NCBI GenBank assembly: GCA_946800325.1
Contig: OX326958.1
Coordinates: 73,157,264-73,221,263 of the forward strand
DNA: 64,000 bases
Reading direction: 5' to 3'
Source of the DNA: Luzula sylvatica
Taxonomy: Eukaryota > Streptophyta > Magnoliopsida > Poales > Juncaceae
The position numbers and the translations under genes were made by a program. Shown one piece after another: positions 1-12,000 of this stretch (position 1 is its first letter; each line of letters begins with the position of its first letter). The notes under the pieces are model-generated. The model saw nothing but the letters and a program-made list of their open reading frames with translations. It did not search any database and had not been told where the DNA came from.

Positions 1-1205
1 CACAAATTTCATTTTTTCAAAAATTTCTTAAAAATGCAAAAATAGAAGTCTATCACATTCAAAAAATTAAATTATGATATTTTTTTAAAAATGTTAAAAT
101 TGAAGTATGACACAAACAAAATACTCAATTTTCATGTCGTACTCAAAATACTCCGTAAATGAAGACAAACACACACAAATTTCATTTTTACTAAAATTTC
201 TTAAAAATGCAAAAACTGTTGTTTAACACCTTCAAAAAATTGAAGTAAGATTTTTTTAAGAAATGTTAATATTGAAGTATAACACAAGCAAAATACTCAA
301 TTTTCATGTCGTACTCAAAATACTCCGTAAATGAAGACTAACACACACAAATTTCATTTTTACTAAAATTTCTTTAAAATGCAAAAACTGTTGTTTAACA
401 CCTTCAAAAAATTCAAATAAGATATTTTTTAAGAAATGTTAAAATTGAAGTATAACACAAGCAAAATACTCAATTTTCATGTCGTACTGAAAATACTCCG
501 TAATTGAAAACTAACACACACTAACTTCAATTTTAACAAACATTTCTTAAAAATGCAAAAACTGAAGTTTAACACCTTCAAAAATTTCAATGAAAATAAT
601 TTTTTTTAAATGTTAAAATTTAAGTGTAACACAAGCAAAATACTCAATTTTCATGTCGTACTCAAAATAATCCGTAATTGAAGATTTAGAAAAACAAATT
701 TCAATTTTTTCAAAAATTTCTTAAAAATGCAAAAAAACAGAAGCCAAACACCTCCAAAAAATTTAATTATGATATTTTTCAAAAATATGTTAAAATTGAA
801 GAGTAGCACAAGAAAAATACTCAATTTTCATGTCGTACTCTAAATACTCAGAAATTGAAGACTAACACACACAAATTTCATTTTTTTTTCAAATATGTAT
901 TAAAAATGCAAAAACTGAGGTCTAACACCTTCAAAAAATTAAATTAAGATATTATAATTTTTTTTTAAATTTGGAGTATAACACAAGCAAAATACTCAAT
1001 TTTCTTGTCGTACTCAAAATACTCCGTAATTGAAGACTAACACACACAAATTTCATTTTTTTCAAAAATTTCTTAAAAATGCAAAAACTGAAGTCTAATA
1101 CCTTCAAAAAATTAAATTATGATATTGTTTTAAAAACGTTAAAATTGAAGTATGACACAAGCAAAATACTCAATTTTCATGTCGTACTTAAAATACTACG
1201 TAAAT

Positions 1206-1378
1206 GAAGACTAACACACACAAATTTCATTTTTTCAAAAATATCTTAAAAATGCAAAAATAGAAGTCTAACACCTTCAAAAAATTAAATTATGATATTT
1301 TTTTAAAAATGTTAAAATTGAAGTATGACACAAACAAAATACTCAATTTTCATGTCGTACTCAAAATACTCCGTAAAT
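1206..1378 (+). repeat. Representative class A monomer (173 bp)
   Basis: Class A is recognised by ATAGAAGTCTAACACC (CAGAAGTCT in the right half of the window) in its middle sub-unit, an AAATTATGAT stretch, and GAAGTATGACACAAAC near its end. It consists of three sub-units starting with GAAG at 1206, 1263 and 1320 (57, 57 and 59 bp). It follows class F and precedes class B. A subset carrying AAAAAGGTTAAAATTG and ACACAAAGAAAATAC marks the start of each large unit in the left domain (A monomers at 3,297, 5,734, 9,046, 12,708, 16,371 and 18,634). Class names A-F are mine, based on diagnostic words seen by eye. Confidence 0.9.
1320..1378 (+). repeat. S3 sub-unit: conserved 59-bp core of the monomer
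   Basis: This is the last third of a class A monomer. In all six classes measured in 1206-2251 this sub-unit is exactly 59 bp, while S1 (57-60) and S2 (56-58) vary. It holds the most conserved part of the satellite: CAAAATACTC twice, 27 bases apart, around CAATTTTCATG and GTCGTAC, ending in CTCCGTAA. Two CpGs sit 16 bases apart and are nearly the only CpGs in most monomers. Constant length and sequence across all classes suggest constraint, perhaps as a protein-binding site; that is inference. Confidence 0.7.
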
Positions 1379-1551
1379 GAAGACTAACACACACAAATTT
1401 CATTTTTAATAAAATTTCTTAAAAATGCAAAAACTGTTGTTTAACACCTTCAAAAAATTCAAATAAGATATTTTTTAAGAAATGTTAAAATTGAAGTATA
1501 ACACAAGCAAAATACTCAATTTTCATGTCGTACTGAAAATACTCCGTAATT
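1379..1551 (+). repeat. Representative class B monomer (173 bp)
   Basis: Class B is identified by ACTGTTGTTTAACACC, where the usual GAAG of the middle sub-unit is replaced by GTTG, then TTCAAATAAGATAT and TTAAGAAATGTTAAAATTG, ending with GAAGTATAACACAAGC. Sub-units start at 1379, 1436 and 1493. B lies between A and C and is the class most often duplicated: B-B occurs after the A monomers anchored at 46, 6,841, 10,152, 13,814, 17,476 and 19,739, and B-B-B follows the one at 4,403. Its last sub-unit contains TGTTAAAATTGAAGT (1483-1497), which forms a dyad with the next C monomer. Confidence 0.9.
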
Positions 1552-1584
1552 GAAAACTAATACACACTAACTTCAATTTTAACA
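1483..1584. repeat. 15-bp inverted repeat spanning a B-C junction
   Basis: TGTTAAAATTGAAGT at 1483-1497 is the exact reverse complement of ACTTCAATTTTAACA at 1570-1584, separated by 72 bases. The same arrangement is seen at 437-451 and 524-538 and is expected at every left-domain B-C junction, since both words are class-diagnostic. The 72-base loop contains the conserved CpG core. In the right half of the window the second arm loses its first two bases, leaving about 13 bp. Confidence 0.85.
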
Positions 1585-1724
1585 AAAATTTCTAAAAAAT
1601 GCAAAAACTGAAGTTTAACACCTTCAAAAAATTCAATGAAATTTTTTTTTTGAAATGTTAAAATTTAAGTGTAACACAAGCAAAATACTCAATTTTCATG
1701 TCGTACTCAAAATACTCCTTAATT
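1552..1724 (+). repeat. Representative class C monomer (173 bp)
   Basis: Class C is marked by GAAAACTAACACACAC followed by CTTCAATTTTAAC, then CTGAAGTTTAACACC, TTCAATGAA (TTCAACGAAG in the right half) and AATTTAAGTGTAACAC. Sub-units start at 1552 (GAAA), 1610 (GAAG) and 1666 (TAAG), spacing 58, 56 and 59. It is the only class whose first sub-unit carries ACTTCAATTTTAACA, the exact reverse complement of a word in the preceding B monomer. In the right half this becomes ATTCAATTTTAAC, which shortens the dyad by two bases. Confidence 0.9.
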
Positions 1725-1901
1725 GAGGATTAACAAAAACAAATTTCAATTTTTTCAAAAATTTCTTAAAAATGCAAAAAAACAGAAGGCAAACACCTTC
1801 AAAAAATTTAATTATGATATTTTTTAAAAATATGTGAAAATTGAAGAGTAGCACAAGAAAAATACTCAATTTTCATGTCGTACTCTAAATACTCAGAAAT
1901 T
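1725..1901 (+). repeat. Representative class D monomer (177 bp)
   Basis: Class D carries GAAGATTAACAAAAAC or GAAGACTAACAAACAC at its start, ACAGAAGGCAAACACC or AGAAGTCAAACACC in the middle, AATTATGATATTTTTT, AAATATGTTAAAATTG and GAAGAGTAGCACAAG at the end. This is the longest class in the sampled cycle. Sub-units start at 1725, 1785 and 1843 (60, 58 and 59 bp). A variant with ATCAGAAGTCAGAC and AGTAGCGCAAG is common between 49 and 55 kb and again near 62-63 kb. Confidence 0.9.
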
Positions 1902-2077
1902 GAAGACTAACACACACAAATTTCATTTTTTTTTCAAAAATGTCTTAAAAATGCAAAAACTGAGGTCTAACACCTTCAAAAAAATAAATTAAGATATTAT
2001 AATTTTTTTTTTAAATTTGGAGTATAACACAAGCAAAATACTCAATTTTCATGTCGTACTCAAAATACTCCGTAATT
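1902..2077 (+). repeat. Representative class E monomer (176 bp)
   Basis: Class E is distinguished by CTGAGGTCTAACACC (or CTGAAGTCT, CTAAGGTCT), an ATTAAGATATTATAA stretch found in no other class, and AATTTGGAGTATAACAC at its end. Sub-units start at 1902, 1962 and 2019 (60, 57 and 59 bp). Right-half copies keep the same hallmark as GATATTATTAAAAAAA or GATATTATAAAAAAT. E is missing from the tetramer blocks at 49.8-55.3 kb. Confidence 0.9.
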
Positions 2078-2251
2078 GAAGACTAACACACACAAATTTA
2101 ATTTTTTTCAAAAATTTCTTAAAAATGCAAAAACTGAAGTCTAATACCTTCAAAAAATTAAATTATGATATTTTTTTAAAAACGTTAAAATTGAAGTATG
2201 ACACAAGCAAAATACTCAATTTTCATGTCGTACTTAAAATACTACGTAAAT
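2078..2251 (+). repeat. Representative class F monomer (174 bp)
   Basis: Class F is recognised by CTGAAGTCTAATACC (CTGAAGTCTAACACC in the right half), AAATTATGAT, AAAACGTTAAAATTG and GAAGTATGACACAAGC. Sub-units start at 2078, 2136 and 2193 (58, 57 and 59 bp). It is followed by TCGTACTTAAAATACTACG, which leads into class A. F closes the hexamer cycle and is the class most often lost: it is absent from the 5-monomer and 4-monomer blocks. F and A share their last sub-unit, so F/A hybrids are hard to separate by eye. Confidence 0.88.
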
Positions 2252-3296
2252 GAAGACTAATACACACAAATTTCATTTTTTCAAAAATTTCTCAAAAATG
2301 CAAAAATAGAAGTCTAACACCTTCAAAAAATTAAATTATGATATTTTTTTAAAAATGTTAAAATTGAAGTATGACACAAACAAAATACTCAATTTTCATG
2401 TCGTACTCAAAATACTCCGTAAATGAAGACTAACACACACAAATTTCATTTTTACTAAAATTTCTTAAAAATGCAAAAACTGTTGTTTAACACCTTCAAC
2501 AAATTGAAAAAAGATTTTTTTAAGAAATGTTAAAATTGAAGTATAACACAAGCAAAATACTCAATTTTCATGTCGTAATGAAAATACTCCGTAATTGAAA
2601 ACTAACACACACTAACTTCAATTTTAACAAAAATTTCTTAAAAATGCAAAAACTGAAGTTTAACACCTTCAAAAATTTCAATGAAAATATTTTTTTTTAA
2701 ATGTTAAAATTTAAGTGTAACACAAGCAAAGTACTCAATTTTCATGTCGTACTCAAAATACTCCGTAATTGAAGATTAACAAAAACAAATTTCAATTTTT
2801 TCAAAACTTTCTTAAAAATGCAAAAAAACAGAAGGCAAACACCTTCAAAAAATTTAATTATGATATTTTTAAAAAATATGTGAAAATTGAAGAGTAGCAC
2901 AAGAAAAATACTCAATTTTCATGTCGTACTCTAAATACTCAGAAATTGAAGACTAACACACAAATTTCATTTTTTTTTTCAAAATGTCTTAAAAATGCAA
3001 AAACTGAAGTCTAACACCTTCTAAAAATTACATTAAGATATTATAATTTTTTTTTTTAAATTTGGAGTATAACACGAGCAAAATACTCAATTTTCATGTC
3101 GTACTCAAAATACTCCGTAATTGAAGACTAACACACACAAATTTCATTTTTTTCAAAACTTTCTTAAAAATGCAAAAACTGAAGTCTAATACCTTAAAAA
3201 AATTAAATTATGATATTTTTTTAAAAACGCTAAATTTGAAGTATGACACAAGCAAAATACTGAATTTTCATGTCGTACTTAAAATACTACGTAAAT

Positions 3297-5733
3297 GAAG
3301 ACTAACACACACAAATTTCATTTTTTCAAAAATTTCTTAAAAATGCAAAAATAGAAGTCTAACACCTTAAAAAAAATTAAATTATGATATTTTTTTAAAA
3401 AGGTTAAAATTGAAGTATGACACAAAGAAAATACTCAATTTTCATGTCGTACTCAAAATACTACGTAAATGAAGACTAACACACACAAATTTCATTTTTA
3501 CTAAAATTTCTTAAAAATGCAAAAACTGTTGTTTAACACCTTAAAAAAATTCAAATAAGATATTTTTTAAGAAATGTTAAAATTGAAGTATAACGCAAGC
3601 AAAACACTCAATTTTCATGTCGTACTGAAAATACTCCGTAATTGAAAACTAACACACACTAACTTCAATTTTAACAAAAATTTCTTAAAAATTCAAAAAC
3701 TGAAGTTTAACACCTTCAAAAATTTCAATTAAAATATATTTTTTTAAATGTTAAAATTTAAGTGTAACACAAGCAAAATACTCAATTTTCACGTCGTACT
3801 CAAAATACTCCTTAATTGAGGATTAACTAAAACAAATTTCAATTTTTTCAAAAATTTCTTAAAAATGCAAAAAAACAGAAGGCAAACACCTTCAAAAAAT
3901 TGAATTATGATATTTTTTAAAAATATGTTAAAATTGAAGAGTAGCACAAGAAAAATACTCAATTTTCATGTCGTACTCTAAATACTCAGAAATTGAAGAC
4001 TAACACACACAAATTTCATTTTTTTTTCAAAAATGTCTTAAAAATGCAAAAACTAAGGTCTAACACCTTCAAAAAAATAAATTAAGATATTATAAATTTT
4101 TTTTTTACTTTGGAGTATAACACAAGCAAAATACTCAATTTTCATGTCGTACTCAAAATACTCCGTAATTGAAGACTAACACACACAAATTTAATTTTTT
4201 TCAAAAATTTCTTAAAAATGCAAAAACTGAAGTCTAATACCTTAAAAAAATTAAATTATGATATTTTTTTAGAAACGTTAAAATTGAAGTATGACACAAG
4301 CAAAATACTCAATTTTCATGTCGTACTTAAAATACTACGTAAATGAAGACTAATACACACAAATTTCATTTTTTCAAAAATTTCTTAAAAATGCAAAAAT
4401 AGAAGTCTATCACCTTCAAAAAATTAAATTATGATATTTTTTTAAAAATGTTAAAATTGAAGTATGACACAAACAAAATACTCAATTTTCAGGTCGTACT
4501 CAAAATACTCCGTAAATGAAGACTAACACACACAAATTTCATTTTTACTAAAATTTCTTAAAAATGCAAAAACTGTTGTTTAACACCTTCAACAAATTGA
4601 AAAAAGATTTTTTTAAGAAATGTTAAAATTGAAGTATAACACAAGCAAAATACTCAATTTTCATGTCGTAATGAAAATACTCCGTAATTGAAGACTAACA
4701 CACACAAATTTTATTTTTACTAAAATTTCTTAAAAATGCAAAAACTGTTGTTTAACACCTTCAAAAAATTGAAATAAGATTTTTTTAAGAAATGTTAAAA
4801 TTGAAGTATAACACAAGCAAAATACTCAATTTTCATGTCGTACTCAAAATACTCCGTAAATGAAGACTAACACACACAAATTTCATTTTTACTAAAATTT
4901 CTTAAAAATGCAAAAACTGTTGTTTAACACCTTCAACAAATTGAAAAAAGATTTTTTTAAGAAATGTTAAAATTGAAGTATAACACAAGCAAAATACTCA
5001 ATTTTCATGTCGTAATGAAAATACTCCGTAATTGAAAACTAACACACACTAACTTCAATTTTAACAAAAATTTCTTAAAAATGCAAAAACTGAAGTTTAA
5101 CACCTTCAAAAATTTCAATGAAAATATTTTTTTTTAAATGTTAAAATTTAAGTGTAACACAAGCAAAGTACTCAATTTTCATGTCGTACTCAAAATACTC
5201 CGTAATTGAAGATTAACAAAAACAAATTTCAATTTTTTCAAAAATTTCTTAAAAATGCAAAAAAACAGAAGGCAAACACCTTCAAAAAATTTAATTATGA
5301 TATTTTTAAAAAATATGTGAAAATTGAAGAGTAGCACAAGAAAAATACTCAATTTTCATGTCGTACTCTAAATACTCAGAAATTGAAGACTAACACACAA
5401 ATTTCATTTTTTTTTTCAAAATGTCTTAAAAATGCAAAAACTGAAGTCTAACACCTTCTAAAAATTACATTAAGATATTATAATTTTTTTTTTAAATTTG
5501 GAGTATAACACGAGCAAAATACTCAATTTTCATGTCGTACTCAAAATACTCCGTAATTGAAGACTAACACACACAAATTTCATTTTTTTTCAAAACTTTC
5601 TTAAAAATGCAAAAACTGAAGTCTAATACCTTAAAAAAATTAAATTATGATATTTTTTTAAAAACGCTAAATTTGAAGTATGACACAAGCAAAATACTGA
5701 ATTTTCATGTCGTACTTAAAATACTACGTAAAT
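3297..5733 (+). repeat. Large HOR unit, 14 monomers (2,437 bp)
   Basis: The unit begins with the marker A monomer carrying AAAAAGGTTAAAATTG and ACACAAAGAAAATAC. Block order is a hexamer followed by an octamer A-B-B-B-C-D-E-F (anchors 3,355, 4,403, 5,792). The triple B is unique to this unit. Its first and third B copies share CTTCAACAAATTGAAAAAAG, while the middle one has TTCAAAAAATTGAAATAAG, so the expansion was not a simple slippage of one monomer. Confidence 0.8.
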
Positions 5734-8700
5734 GAAGACTAACACACACAAATTTCATTTTTTCAAAAATTTCTTAAAAATGCAAAAATAGAAGTCTAAC
5801 ACCTTAAAAAAAATTAAATTATGATATTTTTTTAAAAAGGTTAAAATTGAAGTATGACACAAAGAAAATACTCAATTTTCATGTCGTACTCAAAATACTA
5901 CGTAAATGAAGACTAACACACACAAATTTCATTTTTACTAAAATTTCTTAAAAATGCAAAAACTGTTGTTTAACACCTTAAAAAAATTCAAATAAGATAT
6001 TTTTTAAGAAATGTTAAAATTGAAGTATAACGCAAGCAAAACACTCAATTTTCATGTCGTACTGAAAATACTCCGTAATTGAAAACTAACACACACTAAC
6101 TTCAATTTTAACAAAAATTTCTTAAAAATTCAAAAACTGAAGTTTAACACCTTCAAAAATTTCAATTAAAATATATTTTTTTAAATGTTAAAATTTAAGT
6201 GTAACACAAGCAAAATACTCAATTTTCACGTCGTACTCAAAATACTCCTGAATTGAGGATTAACTAAAACAAATTTCAATTTTTTCAAAAATTTCTTAAA
6301 AATGCAAAAAAACAGAAGGCAAACACCTTCAAAAAATTTAATTATGATATTTTTTAAAAATATGTGAAAATTGAAGAGTAGCACAAGAAAAATACTCAAT
6401 TTTCATGTCGTACTCTAAATACTCAGAAATTGAAGACTAACACACACAAATTTCATTTTTTTTTTCAAAAATGTCTTAAAAATGCAAAAACTAAGGTCTA
6501 ACACCTTCAAAAAAATAAATTAAGATATTATAAATTTTTTTTTTACTTTGGAGTATAACACAAGCAAAATACTCAATTTTCATGTCGTACTCAAAATACT
6601 CCGTAATTGAAGACTAACACACACAAATTTAATTTTTTTCAAAAATTTCTTAAAAATGCAAAAACTGAAGTCTAATACTTTAAAAAAATTAAATTATGAT
6701 ATTTTTTTAGAAACGTTAAAATTGAAATATGACACAAGCAAAATACTCAATTTTCATGTCGTACTTAAAATACTACGTAAATGAAGACTAATACACACAA
6801 ATTTCATTTTTTCAAAAATTTCTTAAAAATGCAAAAATAGAAGTCTATCACCTTCAAAAAATTAAATTATGATATTTTTTTAAAAATGTTAAAATTGAAG
6901 TATGACACAAACAAAATACTCAATTTTCATGTCGTACTCAAAATACTCCGTAAATGAAGACAAACACACACAAATTTCATTTTTACTAAAATTTCTTAAA
7001 AATGCAAAAACTGTTGTTTAACACCTTCAAAAAATTGAAATAAGATTTTTTTAAGAAATGTTAAAATTGAAGTATAACACAAGCAAAATACTCAATTTTC
7101 ATGTCGTACTCAAAGTACTCCGTAAATGAAGACTAACACACACAAATTTCATTTTTACTAAAATTTCTTTAAAATGCAAAAACTGTTGTTTAACACCTTC
7201 AAAAAATTCAAATAAGATATTTTTTAAGAAATGTTAAAATTGAAGTATAACACAAGCAAAATACTCAATTTTCATGTCGTACTGAAAATACTCCGTAATT
7301 GAAAACTAACACACACTAACTTCAATTTTAACAAACATTTCTTAAAAATGCAAAAACTGAAGTTTAACACCTTCAAAAATTTCAATGAAAATAATTTTTT
7401 TTAAATGTTAAAATTTAAGTGTAACACAAGCAAAATACTCAATTTTCATGTCGTACTCAAAATAACCCGTAATTGAAGATTTAGAAAAACAAATTTCAAT
7501 TTTTTCAAAAATTTCTTAAAAATGCAAAAAAACAGAAGGCAAACACCTCCAAAAAATTTAATTATGATATTTTTCAAAAATATGTTAAAATTGAAGAGTA
7601 GCACAAGAAAAATACTCAATTTTCATGTCGTACTCTAAATACTCAGAAATTGAAGACTAACACACACAAATTTCATTTTTTTTTCAAATATGTCTTAAAA
7701 ATGCAAAAACTGAGGTCTAACACCTTCAAAAAATTAAATTAAGATATTATGATTTTTTTTTAAATTTGGAGTATAACACAAGCAAAATACTCAATTTTCT
7801 TGTCGTACTCAAAATACTCCGTAATTGAAGACTAACACACACAAATTTCATTTTTTTCAAAAATTTCTTAAAAATGCAAAAACTGAAGTCTAATACCTTC
7901 AAAAAATTAAATTATGATATTGTTTTAAAAACGTTAAAATTGAAGTATGACACAAGCAAAATACTCAATTTTCATGTCGTACTTAAAATACTACGTAAAT
8001 GAAGACTAACACACACAAATTTCATTTTTTCAAAAATATCTTAAAAATGCAAAAATAGAAGTCTAACACCTTCAAAAAATTAAATTATGATATTTTTTTA
8101 AAAATGTTAAAATTGAAGTATGACACAAACAAAATACTCAATTTTCATGTCGTACTCAAAATACTCCGTAAATGAAGACTAACACACACAAATTTCATTT
8201 TTAATAAAATTTCTTAAAAATGCAAAAACTGTTGTTTAACACCTTCAAAAAATTCAAATAAGATATTTTTTAAGAAATGTTAAAATTGAAGTATAACACA
8301 AGCAAAATACTCAATTTTCATGTCGTAATGAAAATACTCCGTAATTGAAAACTAACACACACTAACTTCAATTTTAACAAAAATTTCTTAAAAATGCAAA
8401 AACTGAAGTTTAACACCTTCAAAAATTTCAATGAAAATATTTTTTTTTAAATGTTAAAATTTAAGTGTAACACAAGCAAAGTACTCAATTTTCATGTCGT
8501 ACTCAAAATACTCCGTAATTGAAGATTAACAAAAACAAATTTCAATTTTTTCAAAAATTTCTTAAAAATGCAAAAAAACAGAAGGCAAACACCTTCAAAA
8601 AATTTAATTATGATATTTTTAAAAAATATGTGAAAATTGAAGAGTAGCACAAGAAAAATACTCAATTTTCATGTCGTACTCTAAATACTCAGAAATTGAA

Positions 8701-9045
8701 GACTAACACACAAATTTCATTTTTTTTTTCAAAATGTCTTAAAAATGCAAAAACTGAAGTCTAACACCTTCTAAAAATTACATTAAGATATTATAATTTT
8801 TTTTTTAAATTTGGAGTATAACACGAGCAAAATACTCAATTTTCATGTCGTACTCAAAATACTCCGTAATTGAAGACTAACACACACAAATTTCATTTTT
8901 TTCAAAACTTTCTTAAAAATGCAAAAACTGAAGTCCAATACCTTAAAAAAATTAAATTATGATATTTTTTTAAAAACGCTAAATTTGAAGTATGACACAA
9001 GCAAAATACTGAATTTTCATGTCGTACTTAAAATACTACGTAAAT
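5734..9045 (+). repeat. Large HOR unit, 19 monomers (3,312 bp)
   Basis: This unit has blocks of 6, 7 and 6 monomers (anchors 5,792, 6,841, 8,059), starting with the AAGGTT-type A monomer. The 7-block contains the B-B duplication. The C-D-E-F portion after about 8,325 matches the segment beginning near 2,574 (GTCGTAATG, AAGCAAAGTACTC) more closely than the parallel portion at 1,530, indicating a recombinant origin. Confidence 0.82.
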
Positions 9046-12000
9046 GAAGACTAACACACACAAATTTCATTTTTTCAAAAATTTCTTAAAAATGCAAAAA
9101 TAGAAGTCTAACACCTTAAAAAAAATTAAATTATGATATTTTTTTAAAAAGGTTAAAATTGAAGTATGACACAAAGAAAATACTCAATTTTCATGTCGTA
9201 CTCAAAATACTACGTAAATGAAGACTAACACACACAAATTTCATTTTTACTAAAATTTCTTAAAAATGCAAAAACTGTTGTTTAACACCTTAAAAAAATT
9301 CAAATAAGATATTTTTTAAGAAATGTTAAAATTGAAGTATAACGCAAGCAAAACACTCAATTTTCATGTCGTACTGAAAATACTCCGTAATTGAAAACTA
9401 ACACACACTAACTTCAATTTTAACAAAAATTTCTTAAAAATTCAAAAACTGAAGTTTAACACCTTCAAAAATTTCAATTAAAATATATTTTTTTAAATGT
9501 TAAAATTTAAGTGTAACACAAGCAAAATACTCAATTTTCACGTCGTCCTCAAAATACTCCTTAATTGAGGATTAACTAAAACAAATTTCAATTTTTTCAA
9601 AAATTTCTTAAAAATGCAAAAAAACAGAAGGCAAACACCTTCAAAAAATTTAATTATGATATTTTTTAAAAATATGTTAAAATTGAAGAGTAGCACAAGA
9701 AAAATACTCAATTTTCATGTCGTACTCTAAATACTCAGAAATTGAAGACTAACACACACAAATTTCATTTTTTTTTCAAAAATGTCTTAAAAATGCAAAA
9801 ACTAAGGTCTAACACCTTCAAAAAAATAAATTAAGATATTATAAATTTTTTTTTTACTTTGGAGTATAACACAAGCAAAATACTCAATTTTCATGTCGTA
9901 CTCAAAATACTCCGTAATTGAAGACTAACACACACAAATTTAATTTTTTTCAAAAATTTCTTAAAAATGCAAAAACTGAAGTCTAATACCTTCAAAAAAT
10001 TAAATTATGATATTTTTTTAAAAACGTTAAAATTGAAGTATGACACAAGCAAAATACTCAATTTTCATGTCGTACTTAAAATACTACGTAAATGAAGACT
10101 AATACACACAAATTTCATTTTTTCAAAAATTTCTTAAAAATGCAAAAATAGAAGTCTATCACCTTCAAAAAATTAAATTATGATATTTTTTTAAAAATGT
10201 TAAAATTGAAGTATGACACAAACAAAATACTCAATTTTCATGTCGTACTCAAAATACTCCGTAAATGAAGACAAACACACACAAATTTCATTTTTACTAA
10301 AATTTCTTAAAAATGCAAAAACTGTTGTTTAACACCTTCAAAAAATTGAAATAAGATTTTTTTAAGAAATGTTAAAATTGAAGTATAACACAAGCAAAAT
10401 ACTCAATTTTCATGTCGTACTCAAAATACTCCGTAAATGAAGACTAACACACACAAATTTCATTTTTACTAAAATTTCTTTAAAATGCAAAAACTGTTGT
10501 TTAACACCTTCAAAAAATTCAAATAAGATATTTTTTAAGAAATGTTAAAATTGAAGTATAACACAAGCAAAATACTCAATTTTCATGTCGTACTGAAAAT
10601 ACTCCGTAATTGAAAACTAACACACACTAACTTCAATTTTAACAAACATTTCTTAAAAATGCAAAAACTGAAGTTTAACACCTTCAAAAATTTCAATGAA
10701 AATAATTTTTTTTAAATGTTAAAATTTAAGTGTAACACAAGCAAAATACTCAATTTTCATGTCGTACTCAAAATAATCCGTAATTGAAGATTTAGAAAAA
10801 CAAATTTCAATTTTTTCAAAAATTTCTTAAAAATGCAAAAAAACAGAAGGCAAACACCTCCAAAAAATTTAATTATGATATTTTTCAAAAATATGTTAAA
10901 ATTGAAGAGTAGCACAAGAAAAATACTCAATTTTCATGTCGTACTCTAAATACTCAGAAATTGAAGACTAACACACACAAATTTCATTTTTTTTTCAAAT
11001 ATGTCTTAAAAATGCAAAAACTGAGGTCTAACACCTTCAAAAAATTAAATTAAGATATTATGATTTTTTTTTAAATTTGGAGTATAACACAAGCAAAATA
11101 CTCAATTTTCTTGTCGTACTCAAAATACTCCGTAATTGAAGACTAACACACACAAATTTCATTTTTTTCAAAAATTTCTTAAAAATGCAAAAACTGAAGT
11201 CTAATACCTTCAAAAAATTAAATTATGATATTGTTTTAAAAACGTTAAAATTGAAGTATGACACAAGCAAAATACTCAATTTTCATGTCGTACTTAAAAT
11301 ACTACGTAAATGAAGACTAACACACACAAATTTCATTTTTTCAAAAATATCTTAAAAATGCAAAAATAGAAGTCTAACACCTTCAAAAAATTAAATTATG
11401 ATATTTTTTTAAAAATGTTAAAATTGAAGTATGACACAAACAAAATACTCAATTTTCATGTCGTACTCAAAATACTCCGTAAATGAAGACTAACACACAC
11501 AAATTTCATTTTTAATAAAATTTCTTAAAAATGCAAAAACTGTTGTTTAACACCTTCAAAAAATTCAAATAAGATATTTTTTAAGAAATGTTAAAATTGA
11601 AGTATAACACAAGCAAAATACTCAATTTTCATGTCGTACTGAAAATACTCCGTAATTGAAAACTAATACACACTAACTTCAATTTTAACAAAAATTTCTA
11701 AAAAATGCAAAAACTGAAGTTTAACACCTTCAAAAAATTCAATGAATTTTTTTTTTTGAAATGTTAAAATTTAAGTGTAACACAAGCAAAATACTCAATT
11801 TTCATGTCGTACTCAAAATACTCCTTAATTGAGGATTAACAAAAACAAATTTCAATTTTTTCAAAAATTTCTTAAAAATGCAAAAAAACAGAAGGCAAAC
11901 ACCTTCAAAAAATTTAATTATGATATTTTTTAAAAATATGTGAAAATTGAAGAGTAGCACAAGAAAAATACTCAATTTTCATGTCGTACTCTAAATACTC

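Larger units (their letters stand above)
1206..2251 (+). repeat. Hexamer HOR cycle A-B-C-D-E-F (1,046 bp)
   Basis: Six distinct monomers follow one another in a fixed order and then begin again at 2252. Using the AAGTC of class A as anchor (46, 1264, 2310, 3355, 4403, 5792, 6841, 8059, 9104, 10152, 11370, 12766, 13814, 15032, 16429, 17476, 18692, 19739, 20955, 22003), intervals fall at 1,045-1,049 (6 monomers), 1,216-1,218 (7) or 1,389-1,397 (8). The same class order can be followed across the window, so the hexamer predates the divergence between the left and right domains. Confidence 0.9.
1..3296 (+). repeat. Partial large HOR unit at the left edge (7+6+6 monomers)
   Basis: The window opens inside a class A monomer. 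The order is A-B-B-C-D-E-F, then two hexamers. The start of this stretch reappears about 6,795 bp further on (anchors 46 to 6,841 and 1,264 to 8,059), with the match breaking near 8,325, where a GTCGTAATG variant shows that the copy switches to a sequence like the one at 2,574. It therefore looks like the tail of the same kind of large unit that repeats to the right. Confidence 0.75.
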
